Assembly (NCBI GenBank): GCA_007748055.1
Contig: CP036279.1
Coordinates: 3,224,001 to 3,288,000, forward strand
Origin: Kolteria novifilia
GTDB taxonomy: Bacteria > Planctomycetota > Planctomycetia > Kolteriales > Kolteriaceae
Reading direction: 5' to 3'
DNA length: 64,000 bases
The notes under the pieces were generated by a model. That model was not told the DNA's origin. It saw only the letters and a program-made list of their open reading frames with translations, and searched no databases. Made by a program: the position numbers and the translations under genes. Of the stretch, positions 18,103 to 27,082 are shown piece after piece (positions within the stretch are counted from its first letter, which is position 1; every line of letters starts with the position of its first letter).

Positions 18103-19170
18103 ATGCGACAGCCGGCGTCAACGGAGTTTCCCTGGCGTCGGCGTCACGGCCGTTCGCTTCGCGTGGGGCTGTTTCTCCTCGCCGTGACTCTTCTCTCCAC
18201 GGCTCCGCTCGCCAACTCCGCCGAACCGATTTCCGTCATCGTTGACACCGACATGGACAGCGACTGCGACGATGCCGGGGCGTTGGCGATGCTGCACGCT
18301 TTGGCCGACAAGGGTGAGGTGCGCCTCCTCGCGACCCCCGTTTCGGCCCGCCATCGTTGGTCCGGGCCCTGTGTCGACGCCATCAACACCTACTTCGGTC
18401 GACCCGATCTTCCGATCGGGATTCCGAAAGCCACCCCCAACAAGCAGGGCTCGCGTTTCGCCGAGACGATCGCGGTGGAGTTCGACCATGACTTCCCCGA
18501 TCAGCTCGACAAGCAACCCGACGCGGTGTCGGTCTATCGCGAGGTTCTCGCCCGCCAGCCCGACGACAGTGTGACACTCGTCACGGTCGGTGATTTGACC
18601 AATGTTCGCGACTTGCTCGATGCGAAGCCGGACCAGTTCAGCCCGCTTGACGGCTTGGACCTGGTTCGAGCGAAGGTGAAACATTGGTACTGCATGGGAA
18701 GCCGCTATCCGGCCGACCGCGATCCGAAGCGCTGGGGGAACTTCAAGATGGATCCCGAGGCGACGGTCGACGCGGTGCGCCGTTGGCCTGGCAAGATCAC
18801 CTTTACTGGCGGCGGTCCCTTCGCCCAACGTTTGTCCACGGGAGCGCGGCTCGGCGAGCTACCTTCCTGTAACCCGATCCGACGCGTCTACGAGCTCTAC
18901 TTCGGAGGCAAGGCCAAGGACCGCCACAGCGCCGACCAGATCACCGTCATGGTGGCGGTGCGCGGCACGGGGACTCCCTGGAAGCTCGTGACTCGCGGGC
19001 ACAACCACCTCTTTTCCAACGGCACCCACGAGTGGCGCGAGTCCCCCGACGACACGCGTCATCAGTTCATCTCGTCCCTCGAGGAGCGTACCGATCCCAA
19101 GGAGGTCGCGGAGACGATCGAGACGCTGATGTTGCATCTGCCGGCTAGGCGATCGCCCCCCAATCGTTAG
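18103..19170 (+). CDS. Secreted nucleoside hydrolase-like protein
   Basis: A 355-aa protein with an N-terminal signal peptide (basic RRRHGRSLR, hydrophobic VGLFLLAVTLLSTAPL, cut near NSAEP). It carries the Ca2+-binding aspartate cluster of inosine-uridine nucleoside hydrolases, DTDMDSDCDDAGAL (D48-D57). Members cleave the N-glycosidic bond of ribonucleosides; the planctomycete exported group is uncharacterised. The late histidine of true IU-NHs is not obvious in its usual setting, although VTRGHNHLFSNG offers candidates. It lies 21 bases downstream of sucD, probably by chance of packing. Confidence 0.85.
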   Translation: MRQPASTEFPWRRRHGRSLRVGLFLLAVTLLSTAPLANSAEPISVIVDTDMDSDCDDAGALAMLHALADKGEVRLLATPVSARHRWSGPCVDAINTYFGRPDLPIGIPKATPNKQGSRFAETIAVEFDHDFPDQLDKQPDAVSVYREVLARQPDDSVTLVTVGDLTNVRDLLDAKPDQFSPLDGLDLVRAKVKHWYCMGSRYPADRDPKRWGNFKMDPEATVDAVRRWPGKITFTGGGPFAQRLSTGARLGELPSCNPIRRVYELYFGGKAKDRHSADQITVMVAVRGTGTPWKLVTRGHNHLFSNGTHEWRESPDDTRHQFISSLEERTDPKEVAETIETLMLHLPARRSPPNR

Positions 19171-19212
19171 TCGTCACGATCTCGGCCCGAGACAGCTCCG
19201 CTCTCGAATGGC

Positions 19213-20343
19213 CTAGTCGAAGATCAGCACCACATACGACGCGAAGACAATCAAGTGGACGACGCCCTGCAGGACGTTGGTCCGCCCGGTCGTGAAGCTG
19301 ATGACACTCAGGAGCAATGTCAGCGATAGGAGGACGATCTGCAGTGGGTCGAGACCGAGTTCGAGTTCGCGGCCGGTGAAGAGACTGATCGCGAGAATCG
19401 CCGGGACGGTCATGCCGATCGAGGAGGTGGCGGCGCCGAGCGAGAGGTTGATGGTCCGCTGAAGTTGGTTGTCGAGGGCCGCTTTGATGGCGCTCATCCC
19501 CTCGGGGGCGAGGACCAAGATGGCAACGAGGAAGCCGCCAAGGGCTGGCGGAGCCCCGAGGCTGTCGATGCCGAAACTGACGACCTTGGCCATACTCTTG
19601 GCGAGCAAGACGATCGGAAGCATCGACAGGACGAGGAAAAGGGCGTGGAACCGCGTCGAGCGTGGGACGAGACCCTCGTGCCCGTGGAGTTCCTTGGTCG
19701 GTTGAGGTCCGTCCTCGGGTTGCATGAAGAATCGACTGTGTCGGTTGGTCTGGAGAAAGAGAAAGACCAGATAGAGTCCCAACGACATGAAAAGAAGGAA
19801 GAATCCCATGAGTCGCGAGACGCTTCCCCCCGGTGTCGAGTCGGTGAAGCTGGGGACAATCAGACTCAGGACCGAGAGCGGGGTGAGGACGCCGAGGTAG
19901 GAGACCGCTCCGGAGAGGTTGTAGCTTTGTTCGTGATGGCGCATCCCACCGAGAAGGAGCGTCAAGCCCAGCAGCCCGTTGAGGACGATCATGATGAGCG
20001 AGAACATCGTGTCCCGCGCGAGGGTGGGGTTTTCCTCGCCCGTGAGCATGACCGCCGCGATCATCACCGCCTCGATGCCGACCACCGAGATCGTCAGGAC
20101 GAGGGTGCCGTAGGGTTCGCCGAGCTTGATCGCGAGGCAATCAGCGTGGCGAACCACCGAGAAGGCGAGCCAAAGAATCACGACGAAGAGCCAGACGAAG
20201 AAGAGACCGGCAAGCGAAGGACTCGACAGGCCGACGAGCCAACTCTTTCCGAAGATCAGAAAGAGGATGGTCGTCACCGTCCCGATCCACAGGCTCCCTT
20301 CGGAACGGAGAACATTTGGAGGCGGTTGCGGCTGGTTGGTCAT
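19213..20343 (-). CDS. chaA: Calcium/proton (cation/proton) antiporter, ChaA family
   Basis: A 376-aa inner-membrane antiporter of the CaCA superfamily with about eleven hydrophobic segments. Both alpha-repeat signatures are present: GEPYGTLVLTISVVGIEAVM in the first half, and VLAPEGMSAIKAALDNQ followed by GAATSSIGMTVPA in the second. These carry the ion-binding Glu residues. A cytoplasmic loop (about 195-235) is rich in charged residues. Length and loop match E. coli ChaA (366 aa), which exports Ca2+, Na+ or K+ in exchange for H+ at alkaline pH. It is 140 bases downstream of the hybrid histidine kinase gene on the same strand. Confidence 0.92.
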   Translation of the reverse strand: MTNQPQPPPNVLRSEGSLWIGTVTTILFLIFGKSWLVGLSSPSLAGLFFVWLFVVILWLAFSVVRHADCLAIKLGEPYGTLVLTISVVGIEAVMIAAVMLTGEENPTLARDTMFSLIMIVLNGLLGLTLLLGGMRHHEQSYNLSGAVSYLGVLTPLSVLSLIVPSFTDSTPGGSVSRLMGFFLLFMSLGLYLVFLFLQTNRHSRFFMQPEDGPQPTKELHGHEGLVPRSTRFHALFLVLSMLPIVLLAKSMAKVVSFGIDSLGAPPALGGFLVAILVLAPEGMSAIKAALDNQLQRTINLSLGAATSSIGMTVPAILAISLFTGRELELGLDPLQIVLLSLTLLLSVISFTTGRTNVLQGVVHLIVFASYVVLIFD

Positions 20344-20483
20344 CGCGGCTCGTCACGGGGTTCGGGTGATGTCGAAGATCGGGAGCGCGTCGGCACCGAC
20401 CAAGGGTGGCATGTTAGTGGCTTGGGGAGCGTTGTCTTCCCGAAGCTTCGCGTCGCCGCGACGACCTCCACCAGAAATGGTCA

Positions 20484-23285
20484 TCAACCGACCCGTTCCT
20501 CGTGCGCCCCTTGCTTGTGTTTGCGTCGACGGGAAGCATCGACGACACGAGCGACCTTGTCGCGGACACGATGCATCAGGTCCTCCGGCTTGGAACCCCG
20601 CTTCTGAACGATCGAGGTGACCATGCCGCGGAGCCTTAGCCGATCGTCGGGCGTGACTCGTTTCGAGGTGACGACGATAACGGGAATCTGCCGGCCACGG
20701 TCGCGGGCGCGGAGCTCGGCCATGAACTCGAATCCGTTCATCACGGGCATCAGCAGATCGAGAATGATGATCGTGGGAAAGTCGGAGTCGACGACGTCGA
20801 GGGCCTCTTTGCCGTTCGCCGCTTGCAGCACGGTCCAACCATCCGAGGCGAGCGAACGGTCGAGCATGTCTCTCGCTTGGGGATCATCGTCGACGATGAG
20901 GACGCGTGCCGAGGAGTCATCGCCGACGTGCTTGCGAAGGCTCTCCAAGAGATCGTCACGCTCGATCGGCTTGGTGAGGTATTCATCGGCGCCGAGCGTG
21001 AATCCGAGATCGCGGCTATCGAGAATCGTCAGGACGATGACCGGAACCAACGAGAGTTCGGGGTCGGTCTTCAGCGACGTGAGCACCGACCACCCATCCA
21101 TTCCCGGCATGAGGATGTCGAGCGTGATCGCGTCGGGCTGATGTTCCCTGGCAAGCGTCAAACCCTCTTCGCCGTCTTGGGCGGTCAGGACGTTGTAGCC
21201 TTCCTTCGACAGCATGCGCCCGAGCAGATCCCGCACGGTGGCGTCGTCGTCGATGACGAGCACGACTCCCTTGTGCCCGGCCGAGGGGTAGATGTTGGGA
21301 ACGTTCTGCGTCTGTTTCGGGGTCGCGTCGACCGGCAAGGTCACGGTGAAGACCGACCCGGCACCCAGTTGGCTCTCGACATCGATGCGCCCTCCCATCA
21401 TCTGGCAGAAGCGCTGGCTGATCGCCAAACCGAGACCGGTGCCTCCGTAGCGTCTCGTGGTCGAGGCGTCGGCTTGCGTGAAGGACTGGAAGATCCGCTT
21501 GAGTTGTTCCTCGCCCATCCCGATGCCGGTGTCGGTCACGCGAAAGATGATGATCTCGCGCTCATTCTCCTCGCGGCGAAACGCCTCGAAGCGAATCTCG
21601 CCCTGTTCGGTGAACTTGCAGGCGTTCGATAGGAGGTTGAAAAGGGTTTGACGGACCTTGGTGACGTCGGACACCATGCTCCCCAGGTGGTGGGAGAGCT
21701 TCATCAGGAGTCGGTTGTCGTTCTTCTCGACGAGGGGTTCGATCGTTGTGACGACATCGTCGATCACCGGCCGGATACGGATGGTCTCGAGGAAGAGCTC
21801 CATCTTCCCCGCTTCGATCTTCGAGAGATCGAGGACGTCATTGATGAGGGCCAACAGGTGGCGCGCCGCGGCGAGGATGCGCTCGAGGTCGGGAAGTAGC
21901 TCCTTGCCACCGAGGTCCGTGACCTCCTCCTGAAGCATCTCGGTGTAGCCGATGATGGCGTTCATCGGCGTTCGCAGTTCGTGACTCATGTTGGCGAGAA
22001 AGGCGCTCTTGGCGCGGTTGGCCGACTCGGCTTCGATCTGGGCACGCCGGAGGTTCTCGTTGCTGCGGCGCAGTTCCTCGGTTCGGGCCGTCACTTGCTC
22101 TTCGATCGTCGAATACATGTGGCGCAGGTCGACCGTCATGTGTTGGATCGCGGTCGCCAATTCGCCGATCTCGTCCTTCGCCGTTGTCGGAACTTCCTGA
22201 TCCAAGTCTCCCGCCGCGATTCTCCGGACGACGCTGGTGAGGTCCGCGATCGGCTTGGTCACCGAGCGGGCGACGATCAGCGCGACCAATCCGACGGCGA
22301 GGATCGTGATGCCCGCCAGGAGGAAGACGACTCGGCGTTCCCGGCGAATGGAGGAGAAGGCTTCGTCCGAGTCCATTTTAACCACCATCCCCCAACCGAG
22401 GGAGGGGAGGTAGCGCCAAACGGCGACGACTTCCTTGTCGCGATAGTCGACGGCCAGCCCGCTGCCGTTGGCGCCTCGTGTCGCTTTCTGGAGGGGAAGG
22501 TTTCGACCCTCCGAGAAGGTGAACTGTCGTCGAAACGAAGCTTTCGGATCGTGTCGCAGGGCGGTGATGCTGGTGACGCCGTTGCTCGAGGGATACGCGA
22601 TGATCGTTTCGCCCGTCTCTCCGAGCCCCGTCAGGTCGCCGACCACTCGGTAGATCTCGGAGTTGCTCAGACTCACGATCAGGGCGCCGATCAGCTTGCC
22701 GTCGTGGGTCAGCGGGGCGCCGATGTAGACCGCGGACTCGTGAATAGTACCGTCCTCGATGTCGAGGCGCGAGAAGGTCGTCTCGCGACGTTCGACGACG
22801 CGTTCGAAGACATCCAGCAGAATCGCGTTCCCGACCTTGTCGAGACGGGTGCCCACGTTGGGGGGCAGGTTGGTGGAGAAGCAGATCGTCGCGTCCATCG
22901 TGAGGAGTAACGCGGACTCGAGTTGCAGGGCGAAGACGGCTTCCTTGAGGAAGCGGCGATGCTGTGATTCGGCCTGATGAACTTCCTTCGAGTCGGGACC
23001 GAACGCGAGTGCCTTGGTGAACGCGCGCTGGGCATCGACGACCGCGGGCACCCGGCTGAGGAAGGAAACGTCGCGAGCTCGTTCGTTGGTGTAGTTTTCG
23101 ATCTGATTGACTTTGCTCTCGGCCACCGCGAGAAGCTGGTTGCGCAGCGCTTGACGGGTCGAAGCATCCGACAAGGTGGAGATCGCGACCGTCAACACGA
23201 CCAAGGGGGCCAACGAGATGACCAGAAACCAGAGCAGCAGACGTGTCGCGATCGTCGGTCGGTGAAGGCGATGAAGGGGCTTCAT
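20484..23285 (-). CDS. Hybrid sensor histidine kinase with two C-terminal receiver domains
   Basis: A 933-aa membrane sensor. Order: transmembrane segment (about 14-36), periplasmic double-Cache-like sensor (about 40-315), transmembrane segment (about 322-342), HAMP (343-396), a short coiled region, HisKA with phospho-accepting H435 in MSHELRTPMNAIIGY, an HATPase_c domain with N, G1 (DTGIGM) and G2 (GGTGLGLAIS) boxes, then two receivers with phosphorylatable D723 (ITLDILMPGMDG) and D843 (ILDLLMPVMNG). No output DNA-binding domain and no adjacent response regulator are present, so signal may pass through the receivers to an unlinked Hpt or partner. ATG 23285 has only a weak Shine-Dalgarno (GGAC). 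The ligand is unknown; Cache domains often bind small metabolites. Confidence 0.93.
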   Translation of the reverse strand: MKPLHRLHRPTIATRLLLWFLVISLAPLVVLTVAISTLSDASTRQALRNQLLAVAESKVNQIENYTNERARDVSFLSRVPAVVDAQRAFTKALAFGPDSKEVHQAESQHRRFLKEAVFALQLESALLLTMDATICFSTNLPPNVGTRLDKVGNAILLDVFERVVERRETTFSRLDIEDGTIHESAVYIGAPLTHDGKLIGALIVSLSNSEIYRVVGDLTGLGETGETIIAYPSSNGVTSITALRHDPKASFRRQFTFSEGRNLPLQKATRGANGSGLAVDYRDKEVVAVWRYLPSLGWGMVVKMDSDEAFSSIRRERRVVFLLAGITILAVGLVALIVARSVTKPIADLTSVVRRIAAGDLDQEVPTTAKDEIGELATAIQHMTVDLRHMYSTIEEQVTARTEELRRSNENLRRAQIEAESANRAKSAFLANMSHELRTPMNAIIGYTEMLQEEVTDLGGKELLPDLERILAAARHLLALINDVLDLSKIEAGKMELFLETIRIRPVIDDVVTTIEPLVEKNDNRLLMKLSHHLGSMVSDVTKVRQTLFNLLSNACKFTEQGEIRFEAFRREENEREIIIFRVTDTGIGMGEEQLKRIFQSFTQADASTTRRYGGTGLGLAISQRFCQMMGGRIDVESQLGAGSVFTVTLPVDATPKQTQNVPNIYPSAGHKGVVLVIDDDATVRDLLGRMLSKEGYNVLTAQDGEEGLTLAREHQPDAITLDILMPGMDGWSVLTSLKTDPELSLVPVIVLTILDSRDLGFTLGADEYLTKPIERDDLLESLRKHVGDDSSARVLIVDDDPQARDMLDRSLASDGWTVLQAANGKEALDVVDSDFPTIIILDLLMPVMNGFEFMAELRARDRGRQIPVIVVTSKRVTPDDRLRLRGMVTSIVQKRGSKPEDLMHRVRDKVARVVDASRRRKHKQGAHEERVG

Positions 23286-23633
23286 CGGGGATGTCCATCG
23301 TGGCGATCAACGTGTCCATGGTACCGGTGCCAATGTAAGGGGTTCGCGCCCTAGCGGAAAGCTCGTTGGCGTGGAAAGCTTGTTCGCCTTCGATCACCGC
23401 GCGCGTCGCGGGCCTCTCGAGAACGTTCGAGGCCCGCCACCGCGAAGTGGGCTGGAAGCGTCGCCGCGATGTCACGCCAACTTCCGGGGGAGACCGAGTC
23501 GTGAAACGCTCCGGCTGAATTTCTCCAACGAATCGCCATGCGTCGCTCGTATGAGCAAGCAGCCGCAAGTCGCCATCGCGGGGGTGGTGACCGTTTGCCG
23601 ATGAGAACAACCAGCCGCGATGGGAGCAACACG
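23286..23633. other. Divergent intergenic region
   Basis: A 348-bp gap between the divergent histidine kinase and TlpA-like genes. No gene, repeat or convincing promoter box stands out. Confidence 0.4.
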
Positions 23634-24824
23634 ATGAAGCGTCAAATCCACAAGAGAGTCCGCAATGCGTCGCTGGCGATGGCGTTGCTCGCTGGGGGAA
23701 CCAGCGGAGCCGCACTGGCCAGCAACGAAGTCGACGAGCGGGGAGATCAGCGCCGCCCCGTCGAAGCTCGAACCGGTGCCTCCGGCCAAGCCGAGGTGCT
23801 CGGCGATCGCGATTCCCAGAAGAGGGCCAAGCAAGCCACACCCGAACAACTGCTCAAGACCCTGGCCAGCATTCCTGCCCAACTTCGGGCCTCGAACCTC
23901 AGTCCTGCCAACGAACGCGCCGCTCGAGTCCAAGCCGTTCGCCAGATCGTCGATCGCATCGAGCATCATGCCGACGCGACGGCCCAGGAACGGTCGATCG
24001 CGGGACGGGTCGAGCTGATGACGCTCTACCAGGCCGCGTTGGCCGACCCCGTCGGCTATGGTCGCGACTTCCATGCTCAAGTCGAGCGAGTCGAGTCGAA
24101 GGCTCCTGGCAGCAAGGAGGCCGCGAACGCCGCCGCGATGCTACTGGTTCAGCGAGACCTAGCCAAGAGCGAGGTTTCGCTCGCGGTGCTACCGAAGTTG
24201 GAAGCGTTCTCGCGGAAGTACGAGGGCGAGCCGGTCGGCCTCGAACTCTTCACTCTCCTGGGGATGCGCATGGAGCGTGAGGGGAAGGGCAAGGATGCCG
24301 CCGAAGTGCTCAAACGAGCGGTCGCCCTCTATCCCGGCAATCCGATGACGAAGATGCTCGAAGGAAAACTTCATCGCCTCGAGGCGGTGGGGCAGCCGAT
24401 GAGCCTCAAGGGGAAGACCCTCGAGGGAAGTGAGTTCGACGTCGCGAGCCTGAAGGGCAAAGTCGTTCTCGTCGACTTTTGGGCGACCTGGTGTGGTCCC
24501 TGCCGTGCATCCATGCCGGGCTTGAAGGAACTGTACGATCGCTATCGTTCCCAGGGACTCGAGATCGTGGGGGTGAACCTCGATTCGGTGTCGGGCGTCG
24601 CGAAGGACTTTGTCGAAGAGTCGGGAATGGACTGGACCCAGATCTTCGACGCCGCCGATGGCAACGCGATCTCTTCCCACTACGGAATCCAGGCGATTCC
24701 GACCGTCTTTGTGATCGGCCGTGATGGAAATGTCGCGACGACTTCGCACCGGACCGAGGAAGAACTCGAGGCGGTGATCCGCGATCTCTTGGCGAAACAG
24801 CCGCTGTTGACTTCGGAGTCGTAG
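23634..24824 (+). CDS. Exported TlpA-type thioredoxin-fold protein with N-terminal helical domain
   Basis: A 396-aa protein. A signal peptide (KRVRNASLAMALLAGGTSGAALA) precedes a charged, helical region of about 230 residues with TPR-like features (EAFSRKYEGEPVGLELFTLLG, AAEVLKRAVALYPGNP). Residues 255-390 form an AlkA/TlpA-like thioredoxin domain with the redox motif WCGPC (C287, C290) and the cis-Pro loop IQAIPTVFVIG. It should act outside the cytoplasmic membrane in thiol reduction or disulfide exchange, as in cytochrome maturation, but no cytochrome genes adjoin. ATG 23634 has GGGAG eight bases upstream. An intrinsic terminator follows at 24878. Confidence 0.92.
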   Translation: MKRQIHKRVRNASLAMALLAGGTSGAALASNEVDERGDQRRPVEARTGASGQAEVLGDRDSQKRAKQATPEQLLKTLASIPAQLRASNLSPANERAARVQAVRQIVDRIEHHADATAQERSIAGRVELMTLYQAALADPVGYGRDFHAQVERVESKAPGSKEAANAAAMLLVQRDLAKSEVSLAVLPKLEAFSRKYEGEPVGLELFTLLGMRMEREGKGKDAAEVLKRAVALYPGNPMTKMLEGKLHRLEAVGQPMSLKGKTLEGSEFDVASLKGKVVLVDFWATWCGPCRASMPGLKELYDRYRSQGLEIVGVNLDSVSGVAKDFVEESGMDWTQIFDAADGNAISSHYGIQAIPTVFVIGRDGNVATTSHRTEEELEAVIRDLLAKQPLLTSES

Positions 24825-24877
24825 CGTCAGAAAAGCGACCGGGCGAGTCCCGGGACGCCAACAACCAACTCTCCTCG

Positions 24878-24908
24878 CACCCCAGGCAATCCCCTGGGGT
24901 GTTTGGCG
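24878..24908 (+). terminator. Intrinsic terminator of the TlpA-like gene
   Basis: CACCCCAGG (24878-24886) pairs perfectly with CCTGGGGTG (24893-24901) around a 6-base loop; TTTGGCGTTTTGG follows. The 9-bp G+C-rich stem and the T-rich tail, 53 bases after the stop codon, fit Rho-independent termination. Confidence 0.8.
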
Positions 24909-25058
24909 TTTTGGGACTGGGCCATAGCGCGTTGGTGGTGATGGCGACTGGTGCTTCGCGGTGTCTGGAATAGGATGGGAGAGGAGCGATGACGTGACGG
25001 CTCGACTCCATGGCCGGCGGGGCAACTTCGGTCGAGAGCACAGAGAGATCGGATTTCG

Positions 25059-25496
25059 ATGAAGCGGCCGAAGTATCTCCATCGCTGGTGCATCCTGATT
25101 ACCGCCTGTTACATGGGGATGATCTTTCTCCTATCGAGCCTCGAGATTCGATCCGATAGCCCAATCTCCTGGGCCGAGGAACTGCTGCGGCGAATTCCCT
25201 ACATCGACAAGATCGTTCACAGCGGGATCTACACCGGGCTCGGCTTCTTTCTGCTCCTAGCCTTGGGCCGAAGACGATGGTTGCTTGCCGGTTTCATCGG
25301 GTTGGTCTTCGCGGCATCCGACGAGTTTCATCAAGCATTCGTTCCGACGCGCTCTCCCGATGTGATCGACTGGTTGGCGGACGCGTTGGGATTGGGGCTG
25401 GGGATGCTGCTGGCGGCATGGTGGGAACGAGAGTTTCGGCGACGTCGCTCACGCGTCGCTCATGCCGGAAGTCCGGAGTCTTCGTGGCGATGGTAG
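25059..25496 (+). CDS. VanZ-like family membrane protein
   Basis: A 145-aa integral membrane protein of the VanZ family with about four transmembrane segments. Conserved polar positions are typical: the first helix CYMGMIFLLSS, DKIVHSGIYTGLGFF, and SDEFHQAFVPTRSPDVIDWLADALG. VanZ from Enterococcus raises teicoplanin resistance; relatives elsewhere have no assigned role, and no glycopeptide-resistance gene is nearby. Single gene, following the terminator at 24878. Confidence 0.9.
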   Translation: MKRPKYLHRWCILITACYMGMIFLLSSLEIRSDSPISWAEELLRRIPYIDKIVHSGIYTGLGFFLLLALGRRRWLLAGFIGLVFAASDEFHQAFVPTRSPDVIDWLADALGLGLGMLLAAWWEREFRRRRSRVAHAGSPESSWRW

Positions 25497-25552
25497 GGCG
25501 TCAACGGTGTCGCGAAGCGGTGGACTCGAGTTGCCATGTCAGCGCCGGTGGT

Positions 25553-25589
25553 GGGTGCCACGCGTCGCTTGCGCGGGCATGTGAAGAGC
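25553..25589. repeat. Degenerate family A palindrome
   Basis: GGGTGCCACGCGTCGC, then TTGCGCGGGCATGTGAAG, keeps the GGGTGCCA edge, the CGCTTGCG centre and the GGGCATG arm of family A with several substitutions. It lies between the convergent VanZ and TVP38 genes. Confidence 0.55.
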
Positions 25590-25650
25590 GCCCATCACTC
25601 CCTGAATCCCTCGCATCGACACCGCCCTCGAAATCATGCCAAGATTCTCA

Positions 25651-26481
25651 TCAAGAGACGCGTGTCTCCTCCACCTGTCCGTGGTCGTTCGACATGCGGT
25701 GGGCTTCGAGCGCCTCGTCGTGATGCGCGGCAAGGGACATGTTGGCTTCCCGCAGCGCCTTGTAGGCGTAGTGCGCGAGAAACGTGCTGACGAGGGCGTA
25801 GAGAATCAAGCCGCCGAAGAGAATGGTGTCGTGGTAGTTGTCGTGGGACTCGACATGCCCGGCGATCTTCATGACGTGTTTGGCGACCGATCCGAAATAG
25901 ACCGAAGCCAGGTTCCCCGGAAGCATCCCGATCAGAGCGATCGTGTAGTTGCGGAACTTGACATCGCTCGAACCGAGCAGGTAGTTGAGCATGCTGTAGT
26001 TTACCGGTCCGAGCCGCATCAGGATCATGATCCGCAGTCCATGCTGGTGAACGGCGCGGATCACCGCCGCGAGTTTCGCGTGTTGATCGAGGTACGCGTG
26101 GATCCCTTTTCGTAGAAACAGACGCGCGAGCCAGAACATCAGCACGGCCCCAGTCGTCGCCGAGAGGAAGAGGGTCAGCGTTCCCCAAACCAATCCGAAC
26201 AGAGCGCCGGCGGCGAGTCCGAGAGCCATCTGCGGGATGAAGAAAGACGTCAGCGCGATGAAGATCGCTCCGTAGGCGACGTACTTGATTGGCCCCAAGC
26301 CGTCGATCCATGTCTCCAACGCTGGGATGTACTGACCGACTTGGCTGCCCACAACATAGAGAACGCCGAGAACGGCCAGACCGATCAGCCCTCGGACCAG
26401 GTAGGCTCGCCAGTGGTTCTTGTGGTGCCAAACCCACTGGCGAGCACTGTGGTTGATGTAGTAGAACAACCCGTGAGACAT
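25651..26481 (-). CDS. TVP38/TMEM64 family (DedA-like/SNARE-associated) membrane protein
   Basis: A 276-aa integral membrane protein. The SNARE-associated (VTT) core is visible: GAIFIALTSFFIPQMALGLAAGALFG, a re-entrant region, then MILMRLGPVNYSMLNYLLG and LIGMLPGNLASVYFGS, which match the conserved F..R..P..P.N..NY.LG.....F..A...G..P pattern. Bacterial relatives work in lipid scrambling or transport and membrane homeostasis. ATG 26481 has GGGAG six bases upstream. The C-terminal tail is charged (HHDEALEAHRMSNDHGQVEET). Single gene. Confidence 0.9.
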   Translation of the reverse strand: MSHGLFYYINHSARQWVWHHKNHWRAYLVRGLIGLAVLGVLYVVGSQVGQYIPALETWIDGLGPIKYVAYGAIFIALTSFFIPQMALGLAAGALFGLVWGTLTLFLSATTGAVLMFWLARLFLRKGIHAYLDQHAKLAAVIRAVHQHGLRIMILMRLGPVNYSMLNYLLGSSDVKFRNYTIALIGMLPGNLASVYFGSVAKHVMKIAGHVESHDNYHDTILFGGLILYALVSTFLAHYAYKALREANMSLAAHHDEALEAHRMSNDHGQVEETRVS

Positions 26482-27082
26482 CGAGTCTCCCTGCCGAATC
26501 TTTGGACTTGTGACGAATTTAGAGTCGGCCCACGCGCCTCTCGACGTTGACACCGACCTTGCACATCTTGACTAACGCATCGATGTTCCGACGTCCAGAA
26601 CCGATCCTGGGCGTTTGTCCGCGGTTTGCTCGTGAGCGCCGCGGATGAGAACAAGCGACCATCTTTCCTGGTCGTGTCAAATTTCCCACTGCGCCCGCAA
26701 CACCGGAGCGCTGGTCCGACGACCGTCCATCGTGTCATGAACGCATCAGGGCGAAGTCAGCGGGGCAGCGCGGAGGCTCACGTTACCGGGAAGAGTCGAA
26801 GCTCCGTTGAACCGTGAAACGGATGAGAACTTCCAGGGTCGCTGGCTTGACAAACTCCCTGATCCCTTGGGCACAATTTGTAGCCGTCCGTCCCTAGATT
26901 CGCCAAAGTTGGCACAACCGTTAAGGATTCTCAAGGATTCGGACCGATGATGCCAAAGAGACGCGGTCCCGCGTCATTGCGAAGAGGCTTCTTCTCGCGT
27001 CCATGCGAGGAGGTTGAGCCTCGCACATTGGGGTCTCCGTGGAACGGCCCTTCGCATTCGAGGGGACTCAGGAGTCGACGGA
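26482..27082. other. Divergent intergenic region with a candidate sigma-70 promoter
   Basis: A 601-bp gap upstream of the TPR/barrel gene. TTGACA at 26847-26852 and CACAAT at 26872-26877 (spacing 19) form a passable promoter reading toward 27083. Two direct AAGGATTC repeats lie near 26928-26945. No gene is apparent. Confidence 0.45.

Noticed and set aside
25059-25496. Glycopeptide-resistance determinant
   Set aside because: VanZ-like proteins are widespread; no vanA/H/X or regulator genes are nearby.
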